64,000 nucleotides of DNA from Planctomycetia bacterium (lineage in GTDB: Bacteria > Planctomycetota > Phycisphaerae > UBA1845 > UTPLA1), in NCBI GenBank assembly GCA_015200345.1, contig CP054187.1, forward strand, positions 2,030,470 to 2,094,469, in the 5' to 3' direction. Within the stretch, counting starts at the first letter, position 1. Each line of letters starts with the position of its first letter. The notes beneath the pieces are model-generated. The model was given only the letters and a program-made list of their open reading frames with translations. It had not been told where the DNA came from and searched no databases. Made by a program: the position numbers and the translations under genes. Shown one piece after another: positions 9,237 through 18,516 of the stretch.

Positions 9237-10343
9237 ATGCACGTCGTCATCGCGCCGGACAAGTTCAAGGGCGTGCTTTCGGCGCGGGAAGCGGCCGCTG
9301 CGATCGCCGCGGGGGTGCGTCGCGCGCAGCCCGATGCGACGCTGACGCTGCGACCGATGGCCGACGGCGGCGAGGGGACGCTGGATATCCTCGTTGACGC
9401 GGCGCGGGGGAATCGGCGTCAGGTGGAGGCGCACGGCCCGCTGGGCGATCCAGTCACCGTGGTCGTGGGGCTGGTGGACCAGGCGTCGCGCGCGGTGGTG
9501 GAGCTGGCGCGGGTGAGCGGATTGTCGCTCGTGCCGCCGGCGCGGCGCGACGTGATGCGCGCGAGCACGTTCGGCCTGGGCGAAGTGCTGCGCCGGGTTG
9601 TGGAGAGCGGCCTGGACCGGGTGACGCTGGCCGTCGGCGGCAGCGCGACGGTCGACGGCGGCGCGGGCATGATGCAGGCGCTGGGGGCGACGTTCTACGA
9701 CCATCGCGGGCATGTGATCGAGCGGCCGATCGGCGGGGGCGATTTATTAGACATACGTCGCTTTGTGTGGGACCGCGCCCCGGAGGGGATCGCGGACGTG
9801 GCCTTCACGATCGCCGTTGACGTGCTCAACCCCGCAACAGGACCGGGCGGCGCGGCGGCGGTGTTCGCGCCACAGAAGGGCGCCGACGCCGACGGCGTGA
9901 AGCGCCTCGAGGCGGGCCTGACGCATTGGGCTGACCTTCTGGCGGAGGCGACCGGGCGCGACGGGCGACACGAACCCGGCACCGGGGCGGCCGGCGGCGT
10001 GGCGCTGCCGTTGCTGGCGCTTTGCTCGGCGCAGATCGAGCCGGGAATCGACCTCGTGATGGAAGCGACGCAGTTCGCGGCGGCGCTATCGACGGCCGAC
10101 CTGCTGATCACGGGCGAGGGCCGGCTGGATCGGCAGTCGACGATGGGCAAGGTGGTGGGGACGCTGGCTCGGACGGCGCGGGCCGCGGGTGTGCCGGTGG
10201 CGGCGATTGTCGGCGCGGTGGGCGAGGGGGCGGAAGAATGCCGGGCGATGCTGGATGGATGCTACGAACTGGGCGGGCCGCTGGAGGAAACGGCAGAGCG
10301 CTTGGCGGCGATGGGCCGGCGCGCGGCGCAAGAAATGTTGTGA
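9237..10343 (+). CDS. Glycerate kinase, GarK/GlxK family
   Basis: A 368-residue type I glycerate kinase, which phosphorylates D-glycerate with ATP. It opens with MHVVIAPDKFKGVLSAREAA, the family's N-terminal hallmark, and carries MADGGEGTLDIL, TLAVGGSATVDGGAGM and the later LLITGEGRLDRQSTMGK block. Length matches the family. It starts 9 bp after the protease stop and ends at a hairpin terminator. Symbol left open because GarK and GlxK make different phosphoglycerates. Confidence 0.94.
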   Translation: MHVVIAPDKFKGVLSAREAAAAIAAGVRRAQPDATLTLRPMADGGEGTLDILVDAARGNRRQVEAHGPLGDPVTVVVGLVDQASRAVVELARVSGLSLVPPARRDVMRASTFGLGEVLRRVVESGLDRVTLAVGGSATVDGGAGMMQALGATFYDHRGHVIERPIGGGDLLDIRRFVWDRAPEGIADVAFTIAVDVLNPATGPGGAAAVFAPQKGADADGVKRLEAGLTHWADLLAEATGRDGRHEPGTGAAGGVALPLLALCSAQIEPGIDLVMEATQFAAALSTADLLITGEGRLDRQSTMGKVVGTLARTARAAGVPVAAIVGAVGEGAEECRAMLDGCYELGGPLEETAERLAAMGRRAAQEML

Positions 10344-10381
10344 ATCAAGCACGAACTTCATGTGGCAAATAGCGAAAACGG

Positions 10382-10417
10382 AAAGGCCCGACGACGCGCG
10401 AACGCCGACGGGCCTTT
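10382..10417. terminator. Bidirectional intrinsic terminator
   Basis: AAAGGCCCG (10382-10390) pairs with CGGGCCTTT (10409-10417), flanked by A and T tracts. It lies between the convergent glycerate kinase and DUF1579 genes and would serve both. Confidence 0.8.
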
Positions 10418-10454
10418 TTCGGATGGTCATACATGGAGAAGGCGCAATGCGCAA

Positions 10455-11054
10455 TCAGGCCTTGCGCTTCGAAACGCCCTTGCCTTCCCAGCACTTGGTC
10501 TTCATGCCGAGGAAGCCGACCGTGGACTCGGTCATCTCCCAGTTCATTGTGTTGTTGTCGGGCATGGTGATGGTGCCGCAGAATTCGGTCGGCTCTCCGG
10601 TCATCGGGCTGATGTAATTCGCCTTCATGCACCAGCACTTCTTGGCTTCGTCCCACCACATCGTGCCCATGCTGGCCTCGCCCATGCTGCTGAACCAGGC
10701 CGTCTTGAACTTCTTCGTAACGGGGCAATATGTGAAGATGCCCATGCCCTGCATGGTGCCCATCTCACCCATCGAGAATGTGCTGCGCTCGATGACCACG
10801 CGCTTGTCGAGATCCCACGACGATTCCGACGATCCGGTGCCCGTCATCTTCTTGCCGTCGGGCATCGTCATCTCGGCCGTGGTCTCCCACTTGCCGACCC
10901 ACGGATTGAGCTGGTCCAGTTCGGCCGGGCGAGGCGGGGGCTGCATCGCCGAGGGGTCCATGTTGTTCATGCCCTGCTGCTGCTGCGAGCAGCCGGCGAG
11001 AACAGCGAAACTACAGGCGCAAGACAGCGCGAAGGCGGACAATCGTCTGGTCAT
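10455..11054 (-). CDS. DUF1579-family lipoprotein
   Basis: A 199-residue secreted protein of unknown function. A signal peptide ends in the lipobox VLAGC (Cys22), followed by a Gln/Met/Pro-rich linker, so it is probably lipid-anchored. The rest has the DUF1579 pattern: LNPWVGKWETTAEMTMPDG, a strand-rich middle, then KANYISPMTGEP. Family members are beta-barrel-like; no activity is known to me. A strong AAGGAG Shine-Dalgarno precedes the ATG at 11054. It shares the terminator with the glycerate kinase gene. Confidence 0.85.
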   Translation of the reverse strand: MTRRLSAFALSCACSFAVLAGCSQQQQGMNNMDPSAMQPPPRPAELDQLNPWVGKWETTAEMTMPDGKKMTGTGSSESSWDLDKRVVIERSTFSMGEMGTMQGMGIFTYCPVTKKFKTAWFSSMGEASMGTMWWDEAKKCWCMKANYISPMTGEPTEFCGTITMPDNNTMNWEMTESTVGFLGMKTKCWEGKGVSKRKA

Positions 11055-11160
11055 GGGGAAGGCTCCTTCGTTTGAAATGGGGTTTGAGAAAACATCGAAC
11101 AGCTCACCGGGGCCATAGTGTATCGCCGGCCGCGCGATTGCATAGGGCTTGCCGGGGCCG

Positions 11161-12396
11161 ATGGGCCTGTTTTCAATGCGCCTTATGCCGGATCGACCGT
11201 TTGATGCGATGGTCCTGGGAGTGGGCGCGATGGGGGCCGCCGCCTGCTACCACTTGGCCCAGCGAGGCTTGTGCGTCGTCGGCCTGGAGCAGTTTGACCT
11301 TTGTCACGACCGGGGGAGTTCGCAAGGCCGATCGCGCGTCTTTCGCAAGGCGTATTTTGAAGACCCGCGGTACGTGCCGCTGCTGCACGAGGCGTACGAA
11401 GCCTGGGGCCGGCTGGAGCGGGAGACCGGGCAGACGCTTCTCAATTTTGTCGGATGTCTCAATATTGGTCGCCCCGATCACCCGTGCATTCGCGGTGTGC
11501 GCGCCAGCGTCACGCAGCACGGACTGGCGCACGAGGTGCTTTCGGCCGAGGAAGTGCGCCGGCGGCATCCGGCGTTCGAACCGCCGCCCGACCACGTCGC
11601 GGTGTACGAGGCCGACGCGGGGTATCTCTGCCCGGAGGACTGCGTGCGCGCGATGGCGGACCTGGCGCGGCGCGCCGGCGCGGAGCTGCGCGAGCGAACG
11701 GTGGTGCGAAGTTGGCGCGCGCTTAAGCCAGTGGGCGCGGGCGGCGCTGACGTGCGCGTCGAGACCGACAACGGTCCGATCGAGGCGGGCGCGCTGGTCA
11801 TCACGGCCGGCGCGTGGCTGCCGACCGTGGCGGCGGAGCTGGGCCTGCCGCTGACCGTCGAGCGACAGGTGCAGGCGTGGTTCGCGCCGAAGATTCCGAC
11901 GCACTTTGTGCCGGAATCAATGCCCGTGTTCATTCACTTTCTCGATGGCGACGCGGCGGCCGGAGGGGGTGACATGCACATGCCAGGCGCCAACGCCAGG
12001 AACCTCGCCGGTGCGTTCTACGGTATTTGCGATCACGGCCACGGCGTGAAGATCGCCCGGCATCACGGCGGCGCGGCGACAACGGCCGACGCGGTCGATC
12101 GCGCCGTGCATCCCGCCGACGAGGCCGATATCCGGCGATACATCCGCGCGCACATGCCGACGGCCGACGGGCCGCTGCGCGACGCGCAGGTCTGCCTGTA
12201 CACCAACACACCCGACGATCATTTCATGATCGACCGTCACCCGTTGCACAAGAATGTGTTTATCGCCGGTGGCTTCAGCGGGCACGGGTTCAAGTTCGCC
12301 CCCGTCGTCGGCGAAGCACTGGCCGATCTGGTGACCATCGGCCGCTCGCGCCTGCCGGGGGAGTTGTTCGCGATCGGGCGATTTGCGGCGAAGTAG
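11161..12396 (+). CDS. FAD-dependent N-methyl-amino-acid oxidase (sarcosine/N-methyltryptophan oxidase family)
   Basis: A 411-residue flavoenzyme of the MSOX/SolA group, oxidising secondary N-methyl amines with O2 to give H2O2 and formaldehyde. The Rossmann motif (AMVLGVGAMGAAACYHLAQRG) is at the N-terminus, followed by RGSSQGRSRVFRKAYF. The cysteine in QVCLYTNTPDDHFMIDRHP is at the position of the covalent 8alpha-S-cysteinyl FAD site in this family. Substrate is not determinable. Starts at 11149 (TTG), 11176 and 11185 are also possible; none has a clear Shine-Dalgarno. Confidence 0.9.
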   Translation: MGLFSMRLMPDRPFDAMVLGVGAMGAAACYHLAQRGLCVVGLEQFDLCHDRGSSQGRSRVFRKAYFEDPRYVPLLHEAYEAWGRLERETGQTLLNFVGCLNIGRPDHPCIRGVRASVTQHGLAHEVLSAEEVRRRHPAFEPPPDHVAVYEADAGYLCPEDCVRAMADLARRAGAELRERTVVRSWRALKPVGAGGADVRVETDNGPIEAGALVITAGAWLPTVAAELGLPLTVERQVQAWFAPKIPTHFVPESMPVFIHFLDGDAAAGGGDMHMPGANARNLAGAFYGICDHGHGVKIARHHGGAATTADAVDRAVHPADEADIRRYIRAHMPTADGPLRDAQVCLYTNTPDDHFMIDRHPLHKNVFIAGGFSGHGFKFAPVVGEALADLVTIGRSRLPGELFAIGRFAAK

Positions 12397-12431
12397 CGAT
12401 CGGTGCTCGCGGATTGGATTAGATACTACGC

Positions 12432-12974
12432 TCACGGCTCCTTCCACATTCGCTCCACCCAGTAATCCAGCCCGAGGGACAGGGCCTTGCGAACCGGCGC
12501 GGTGACGAGATAGAGGCACAATGCCGAGGCTGCGATCAGGCTGCGTCCCAGCCACGGGCGCGACGGCGCGGGGAAGACCCAGAGCATCGCGATGAGATAC
12601 AGCCCGGTGATCAGCGCCATGCTGACGTACATGAAGAGCCACGTGTCCGGCTCGCGGCGGCGCAGCGGCAGGTCGCAGGCGAGGCAGTATTCGCGGACTG
12701 GATGATGCCACGCGAGGAGCCGCGGCCGCCGGCGTGGCGCACCGCTCGAAGATGACGGCAGATTGTTGGCGTCGTGTGCGCGGGGCGCTTGGGGTGCGTT
12801 GGTCCAAACGGGTGCGTTTGGCACATTGTTCGAATCGCGCGCGGCGGTTGCGTCCGTCGTTTCGTTCGGATCAAGCGCCTCGTGCGGGTCTTCGAAGATC
12901 GCGCCGCTCCCGCATCGCGGACAGCGCAGCCGCAGGCAATAGGTGAAGATTCGAACGGCGTCACGAAATGGCAT
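12432..12974 (-). CDS. DUF983-family zinc-ribbon membrane protein with a long insert
   Basis: A 180-residue protein with CPRC (residues 18-21), a second pair CLAC (97-100) and two C-terminal membrane helices (about 112-132 and 143-160). DUF983 proteins normally have the two Cys pairs about 20 residues apart. Here they are separated by about 75 residues rich in Asn, Pro, Ala and Ser. Function unknown; a metal-binding ribbon at the membrane is inferred. Confidence 0.75.
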   Translation of the reverse strand: MPFRDAVRIFTYCLRLRCPRCGSGAIFEDPHEALDPNETTDATAARDSNNVPNAPVWTNAPQAPRAHDANNLPSSSSGAPRRRPRLLAWHHPVREYCLACDLPLRRREPDTWLFMYVSMALITGLYLIAMLWVFPAPSRPWLGRSLIAASALCLYLVTAPVRKALSLGLDYWVERMWKEP

Positions 12975-13012
12975 GATGAGAATTCATTTGTACGGTGCAT
13001 CCCGGCCGCACC

Positions 13013-13768
13013 CTACGCCCACTTCCAGGCGCGCATTTTTTCCAACAGCGGCGCGTCGGTGAGGTTCAGGTGCAGCGGCGTGACGCACACGTAGCCCTGA
13101 CGCACGACGTGCAGGTCGGTCTCGATCGCGTCGTCCAGCTCGCCGAAATCGCCGCTTAGCCAGAAATACTCGCGGCCCGAGGGATCGGTCCGCCGCTCCA
13201 GCGTCTCCAGCGTTGACTGCGTGCTCTGCGGCGCGATGCGCACGCCGAGCGGCCAGCCCGGCCGCAGCTCGGGAATGTTCACGTTGAACACCTGCCGCGG
13301 AAGGGGCGACTTCGCGGCGATCTGCGCAATGATGTCCTTCGCGATGACGGCCGCGCGATCAAAGTCCATGTCACGATACAGCTTCAGCGAGACGGCCACG
13401 GCGGGCACGCCAAGAATTGCGCCCTCGATGGCTGCGGCGACCGTGCCGGAGTAGAGCACATGAATGCCGGTGTTCAACCCTGCGTTGATGCCGGAGACGA
13501 CGAGGTCCGGGCGTTGCGGCAGCAGCGCGTGCAGGGCGAGCTTTACGCAGTCGGCGGGCGTACCATGCACGCTGGTGCCTTCGAACTTGCCGCTGACGTG
13601 AACGCGCTGGCAGGTGAGGGGGCTGCGGATGGTGATGGCGTGCGAGCCGCCGGATTGGACGTTCTCCGGCGCGACGACGTCGACTTGATGCGACGCCGCG
13701 AGTTGCGCGTGCATGGCCATGATGCCGGGCGCGAAGATACCGTCGTCGTTGGTGAGCAGGATGCGCAT
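13013..13768 (-). CDS. surE: 5'/3'-nucleotidase SurE
   Basis: A 251-residue metal-dependent phosphatase acting on nucleoside monophosphates and short polyphosphates. It starts MRILLTNDDGIFAPGI with the metal-binding Asp8-Asp9, and contains VVAPENVQSGGSHAIT and VVSGINAGLNTGIHVLYSGTVAAA. The ATG at 13768 was chosen because it directly precedes the first strand; the frame continues upstream without family similarity. The predicted transcription start coincides with this ATG, so the mRNA may be leaderless. Confidence 0.95.
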   Translation of the reverse strand: MRILLTNDDGIFAPGIMAMHAQLAASHQVDVVAPENVQSGGSHAITIRSPLTCQRVHVSGKFEGTSVHGTPADCVKLALHALLPQRPDLVVSGINAGLNTGIHVLYSGTVAAAIEGAILGVPAVAVSLKLYRDMDFDRAAVIAKDIIAQIAAKSPLPRQVFNVNIPELRPGWPLGVRIAPQSTQSTLETLERRTDPSGREYFWLSGDFGELDDAIETDLHVVRQGYVCVTPLHLNLTDAPLLEKMRAWKWA

Positions 13769-13773
13769 GGGCG

Positions 13774-13805
13774 AATTGTAGGTCGCGCGGGGCGCGGCTA
13801 CAATT
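13774..13805. promoter_or_regulatory. Mirror-symmetric bidirectional promoter (surE / TM-TPR gene)
   Basis: AATTGTAG (13774-13781) and CTACAATT (13798-13805) are perfect inverted arms. Read on the plus strand they give -35 TTGTAG, 17 bp, -10 TACAAT; read on the minus strand they give exactly the same. Each arm therefore serves as the -10 of one direction and the -35 of the other. The spacer is almost pure G/C. The minus start falls on the surE ATG; the plus leader would be about 58 nt. Confidence 0.6.
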
Positions 13806-13868
13806 TTGACCGTCCGGCCAAGCTCATCACGCCGCGCCGTCGCCGGGCCGATCCCGATCTTCGACACC

Positions 13869-15830
13869 ATGGCAACTGATCCGCCGATTGCACGCCCGAT
13901 TTCAGCGCCGACCGTTCCGACGGCTGGTCTTCGGTTCCTGCCGGCTTTCCTCGGCGCGGCGATGATCGGCGCGGCCGTCTTCGCGGTGTTTCACCCCGCG
14001 CTGACCGCTGGGATGGTCGGTTCGGCCGACCGCGCGATCCTCGCGGAGTCGCAGCGCGATGCGTGGATGATGTGCTCGAACCCCAGACAATTCTTGCTTC
14101 ATCTCGTCTCGCCGCGCCGCACGGCCGTGTCGCTCTCGCCGCTGACGCGGGTGTCGTACGCCATGGACGCGTACCTGTCCGATACGCCGCTGGTGCAGCC
14201 GTTTCAAGTGCGGCTGACGAATCTGACCTTGCACGCGCTCAATGCGATCCTTGTGTTTGTCATCGCTGCGAGATTGTCAGGCCGCGTCTGGATCGGGCTG
14301 GCGGCAGGATTGCTTTTCGCGCTGCATCCGTTGCAGGCCGAGTCGGTTGCATCGTTCAGCCGGCGCGAAGTCCTGCTCGGCGGATTCTTCACGCTGCTGA
14401 TGGTCTCCGCGTACTTGCGGCTTGCCCGCAACGCACGACTGCGCTGGACGCTGCCGGTGTACGGCTGGTATCTGTTGGCGGCGCTGGCCAGCCCGTTGTA
14501 CGTGGCTGCGCCGCTGGTGCTGGTGTTGCTGGATGTGTGGCCGCTGCGACGAGCGGGGCTGCAAAGCCTGCTGGAAAAATCCCCGATGCTGGTGTTCCTC
14601 GGGACGTCGATCGCGGTGACCGCGTGGGGCGTATTGCCGGCAAGCGGCGCGGCGGCTCGGGAAATCGGCTGGGGCGAATGGCTGTCGATGAACGTCGTGT
14701 CGGCCCTGGGACGCGTGGTGTGGCCGGTGCGATTGTCGCCGTTCTATCCGTTGAATGAATCGGCGGGCGTGTGGCCGATGGTGACGGCGGCGGTGCTGGC
14801 GGCGGCATGGGTGATGACATTATTGAGGCATCGGCCATCGTTTGTGGCGGCGACGGGGTCTGTGGCGTTGACGGCGCCGGCGCTGTGGTGGAGCGCATCG
14901 GGCGGCGAGTTGTTACACGATGCATGGTTGTACGCGATCGCGGTGATCCCGCTTCTGTGCCTCGCAGCGGCCTGTCGAGCAAGGCCAGCGGACGAGTCAG
15001 GCCGCGCGCGCGCACAGGCGATGCGGAATGCCGGGTTGGCGCGCGTGGCGCCGCTCGCGACAGCGGCAGTGGTCATCACGTTCGGCGTGCTGGCCTACGG
15101 GCAGACGTTGATCTGGGACAACAGTCGCGATTTGTACGCGCAGGTGCTGGCGCGTTACCCGCGCTGGACCGGCGGCCACATCGGTCTGATCGAAGCCTGC
15201 ATCGACGAGAACGATCTGGACGGGGCCTTACGGCACGCGCGGCGCGCGGTCGATCTCGCGCCAACCGATCCGCAGACGCAATTTTATCTCGGCACGGTGC
15301 TGCTGCTGCACCGGGACCATCGCGCAGCGGAGGCGGTCGCGCCGTTGCGTCGCGCGCTGGAAAGCAATCGCGACTGGATCGCGTGTTTGCAGAACCTCGG
15401 TGTGGCGTTGGCGCGGACGGGCCAGACCGAGGATGCGATTCGCTTTCTGGAGCGGGCGCGCGATCTGGATCCGAACTCGGCAGCCATCCACGTCGGCCTG
15501 GGGCACGCCTACCTGCGCGTGGAGCGCGCGGCTTCGGCGCGGCGCGAGTTTCAGGAGGCGCTGCGGGTGCGCAGCGACTGGGTGGTGAACCTCGGCCTGG
15601 CGGCGGCATGGGCCATGAACGACAACATCGAGCTGGCGCGGCGGCATCTGGCGATGGCCGTCGCGCAGGAGCCGTCGGCCTCGGCGCGCGCAGCGACGTT
15701 TGACGCATTGCGCCGACTGCACGATCATCCGGGATTTGAAGAATTGATCGACTTGAGTGCCGCGCCGCCGACGGTGCTGGAAGGCGTCGAGTGGTTGCCG
15801 GCGACTGGTGCGCGGGGGCGTCAGGGATAG
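13869..15830 (+). CDS. Polytopic membrane protein with C-terminal TPR repeats (TMTC-like), copy 1
   Basis: A 653-residue protein. About ten hydrophobic helices occupy residues ~20-410, with LLFALHPLQAESVASFSRRE, a segment also present in the two similar proteins of this window. From about 430 to 640 there are TPR units (for example YLGTVLLLHRDHRAAEAVAPLRRALE, cut here across two helices). The architecture resembles TMTC/GT-C-type glycosyltransferases, but a catalytic acidic motif in the first loop is not evident in this copy. The ATG at 13869 follows the SurE divergent promoter. Activity unknown. Confidence 0.8.
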   Translation: MATDPPIARPISAPTVPTAGLRFLPAFLGAAMIGAAVFAVFHPALTAGMVGSADRAILAESQRDAWMMCSNPRQFLLHLVSPRRTAVSLSPLTRVSYAMDAYLSDTPLVQPFQVRLTNLTLHALNAILVFVIAARLSGRVWIGLAAGLLFALHPLQAESVASFSRREVLLGGFFTLLMVSAYLRLARNARLRWTLPVYGWYLLAALASPLYVAAPLVLVLLDVWPLRRAGLQSLLEKSPMLVFLGTSIAVTAWGVLPASGAAAREIGWGEWLSMNVVSALGRVVWPVRLSPFYPLNESAGVWPMVTAAVLAAAWVMTLLRHRPSFVAATGSVALTAPALWWSASGGELLHDAWLYAIAVIPLLCLAAACRARPADESGRARAQAMRNAGLARVAPLATAAVVITFGVLAYGQTLIWDNSRDLYAQVLARYPRWTGGHIGLIEACIDENDLDGALRHARRAVDLAPTDPQTQFYLGTVLLLHRDHRAAEAVAPLRRALESNRDWIACLQNLGVALARTGQTEDAIRFLERARDLDPNSAAIHVGLGHAYLRVERAASARREFQEALRVRSDWVVNLGLAAAWAMNDNIELARRHLAMAVAQEPSASARAATFDALRRLHDHPGFEELIDLSAAPPTVLEGVEWLPATGARGRQG

Positions 15831-17803
15831 TGCGCGTGAGTAGAGAGCATCGCAACGAGATCCCGTCGGCCCCGGTGGACGTGGGAACGCGCGGGTTAGC
15901 GCGGCGCATCGGCTGGGGGCTGGTCATCGCAACCCTGTTGATCTATGGAGCGTGCCTGCGATTTGATTTTGTGCGGCTGGACGACCATCAATACGTCGTG
16001 GAAAACCCGCGCGTGCGCGAACCGTCGCTCGACGGGCTGAAGGCGTTCTTTACCGAAGTGCTTCATCCGCAGACCGTCGACGGCTACTACCAGCCGCTGA
16101 CGATGGCCTCGCTGATGCTCGATTCGCTGATCGTGGGGCGCTCCGACGCCGGTCCGGGACTGTTTCACTTTACCAACGTCCTGATCCATGCGATCAACGC
16201 GGTGCTGGTCTTTGCCCTGCTGCGAACGGCCTTGACGCTTCATCGCACCCGTAGCGGCGCTGCGGACGGAAAGGAACCCTTGTTCGCGCCGGCCTTCGCT
16301 GCGGCGCTTTTCGCGTTGCACCCGGCGCAGGTCGAGGCCGTCTGCTGGATCTCGCAGCGCAAGACGGTGCTGGCGACGTTGTTTGCGATTCTGGCGATTC
16401 ACGCCTACCTGCGGCACGGCGCGCGGCGCGGCGGCGGGATCGCATGGGCGGCCTGCGGATGGTACGCACTGGCGACGCTTGCCAAGCCGACAACCGTCTT
16501 ACTCCCGCTCGTCTTCCCGCTGCTGGATCGCTGGCCGCTGCGAAGGCGGATCGCGCCGCACCTGACGTCGAAATGGCCTTTCGGCGTCTGGATGGTCGTG
16601 ACGGCCTGGGTCGCGTGGGAATCGCAGGCCTCCGCGCCCGACGCATTGGCCGTGCCGTCGGTACAGAATTGGGCGGTGATACTGCGTCTTGCCGGCCTGA
16701 TCGCGTACAACCTTATGCTCTATCTGGGCAATCTTGTCTGGCCGATGCATTTGTCGCCGTATCGCGCGATTCCGGAGGATCTGACGTTCTCCAATCCGGC
16801 GATCCTGGCGGGGGTGGCCTGCGCGGCGTCGATTGGTTTGCTCGTGCTGGCGGCGCGCCGGCGCTGGCCGCCGCTGTTCAGCGGTCTGGTTGCGTTTCTG
16901 TTGCTGCTGGCGCCGACGCTGGGCGGCATTCGTTTTACGGGAACCTGCGTCGCGGATCGGTTCCTCTATCTGCCGCTGATTTTTCTGCTGATGCCGCTGA
17001 CGGTCCTGCTCTGGCGCGGCGATCTTTTCATGCATCGACGCAACGGCGCGTATCGCGCTGCGGTCGCGCTCACGCTGATCCCCTTCATCATTCTCACCCG
17101 CGCGCAGCAGAACGTCTGGGCCGATTCCAAAACGCTTTACTCACAGATCACGCAGTCCGCTCCGCGCCAGGGAAAACCGTTCATGCACCTGGCCACCATC
17201 GCCATCGACGAGGACGACGCCGCCGAAGCGCTGCGTCTCTCCGCCCGCGCCGTCGAACTCCTGCCGACCGACAGCGAAGTCTGGGGCGTGTACGGTCTCG
17301 CGCTACGAATGCATGGGCGCCCGCGGGACAGTGTGACCGCGATCCGCCGCGCGCTGGAGACCGGCCTGGGACGAAACCAGTCGCGCGGCTGGATCGAGCT
17401 GGCCAAGTCGCACACACACCTGGGCGAACTGGATGCCGCACGGGCCGCCCTGCGCGAAGCGGTCGCCCTCGGCCGCAACCCGGCGGAGGTTCTGGCGGAG
17501 GTGGCCGACGAAGCCATGCACCGCGCGAAGCGTGCGGACCTTGCGTTGGTGCTTTATCGCGAGGCGATCGCGGCGGACCCCACCAACGCCACCGTCACCT
17601 GGAACCTCGGCACGGCGCTGGTCGCGACGGGGCAACCGGCTGAAGCGCTCGCGTGCTACGAGCGCGCCGTGTCATTGAGACGGCAGAAACGTCTTTCAAC
17701 CGCGGAGTTGGACGCAACGGTGGCACAACTTCGAGAAAAGGTGGCGTCCATGGGCTCGCCAACGTCCGCACCGGTTCGCGCGCCGGAGGCAGGTTCGCCA
17801 TGA
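15830..17803 (+). CDS. Polytopic membrane protein with C-terminal TPR repeats (TMTC-like), copy 2
   Basis: A 657-residue paralogue directly downstream of copy 1. GTG overlaps the previous stop as TAGTG; a second GTG at 15836 is equally possible. The first periplasmic loop has RLDDHQYVVENPRV, an Asp-Asp motif like that of TMTC-type GT-C mannosyltransferases, and ALFALHPAQVEAVCWISQRK follows. About ten helices end near residue 430; TPR units run from about 447 to 630. Its role may be protein or lipid glycosylation in the envelope (inference). Confidence 0.82.
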   Translation: MRVSREHRNEIPSAPVDVGTRGLARRIGWGLVIATLLIYGACLRFDFVRLDDHQYVVENPRVREPSLDGLKAFFTEVLHPQTVDGYYQPLTMASLMLDSLIVGRSDAGPGLFHFTNVLIHAINAVLVFALLRTALTLHRTRSGAADGKEPLFAPAFAAALFALHPAQVEAVCWISQRKTVLATLFAILAIHAYLRHGARRGGGIAWAACGWYALATLAKPTTVLLPLVFPLLDRWPLRRRIAPHLTSKWPFGVWMVVTAWVAWESQASAPDALAVPSVQNWAVILRLAGLIAYNLMLYLGNLVWPMHLSPYRAIPEDLTFSNPAILAGVACAASIGLLVLAARRRWPPLFSGLVAFLLLLAPTLGGIRFTGTCVADRFLYLPLIFLLMPLTVLLWRGDLFMHRRNGAYRAAVALTLIPFIILTRAQQNVWADSKTLYSQITQSAPRQGKPFMHLATIAIDEDDAAEALRLSARAVELLPTDSEVWGVYGLALRMHGRPRDSVTAIRRALETGLGRNQSRGWIELAKSHTHLGELDAARAALREAVALGRNPAEVLAEVADEAMHRAKRADLALVLYREAIAADPTNATVTWNLGTALVATGQPAEALACYERAVSLRRQKRLSTAELDATVAQLREKVASMGSPTSAPVRAPEAGSP

Positions 17804-18516
17804 ACCAGGAACTTCTGCTATCGCGCGAGCAGGTGCGGCGCGTTGATCAACGCGCGATCGAGGCTTACGGCGTTCCCGGGATCGTGCTGATGGAAAACGC
17901 CGGTCGCGGCGCGGCGGAGATCATTCGCCAAACATGCCCGTCCGCGCACGGCGCGATCATCGCCTGCGGCCCGGGCAACAACGGCGGAGACGGGTTCGTC
18001 ATCGCACGCCATCTTGCCAACGCCGGCTGGATGGTTGAACTGCTCCTCGCCTGCCCGGCCGATCGACTCACCGGCGACGCGCAGGTCAACTTCCGAATCA
18101 CGCAGCGCATGAACCTGCCCGGGACGGTGATCTCGCGTGCAAGCGATGCCGATGCCGCGCGGCAGCGATTCACACCCACCGGCGTCATCGTGGATGCGCT
18201 GCTGGGCACCGGAGCGAGCGGCCCTCCACGCGAACCAATCGCCTCGCTCATTCGAGCCATCAACTCACTGCGCACGGCTGACGCCACGCAGCCGCCGCAC
18301 ACCGTCTTCGCCGTGGACATCCCCTCTGGTCTGGACTGCGACACGGGCGACGCCGCCGATCCGACCGTGCGTGCGGATCACACCATCACGTTTGTTGCTC
18401 AAAAGATCGGTTTCAGGAATCCGGCCGCGCGAGATTGGCTAGGCCAGGTGCATGTGGTCGATATCGGCGCGCCGCGCGCGGCGATTCAGGATGCCTTGAC
18501 GGGCAAGTCCGGATGA
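17800..18516 (+). CDS. nnrE: NAD(P)H-hydrate epimerase
   Basis: A 238-residue YjeF N-terminal-domain protein, which epimerises damaged R-NAD(P)HX to the S form for repair. It contains VLMENAGRGAAEII, the GPGNNGGDGFVIARHL nucleotide-binding block, VDALLGTGASGPPREP and AVDIPSGLDCDTG. The C-terminal dehydratase domain found in fused forms is absent and is not encoded nearby. ATG overlaps the preceding stop (ATGA). Its 3' end overlaps the convergent hydrolase gene by 31 bp. Confidence 0.94.
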   Translation: MNQELLLSREQVRRVDQRAIEAYGVPGIVLMENAGRGAAEIIRQTCPSAHGAIIACGPGNNGGDGFVIARHLANAGWMVELLLACPADRLTGDAQVNFRITQRMNLPGTVISRASDADAARQRFTPTGVIVDALLGTGASGPPREPIASLIRAINSLRTADATQPPHTVFAVDIPSGLDCDTGDAADPTVRADHTITFVAQKIGFRNPAARDWLGQVHVVDIGAPRAAIQDALTGKSG

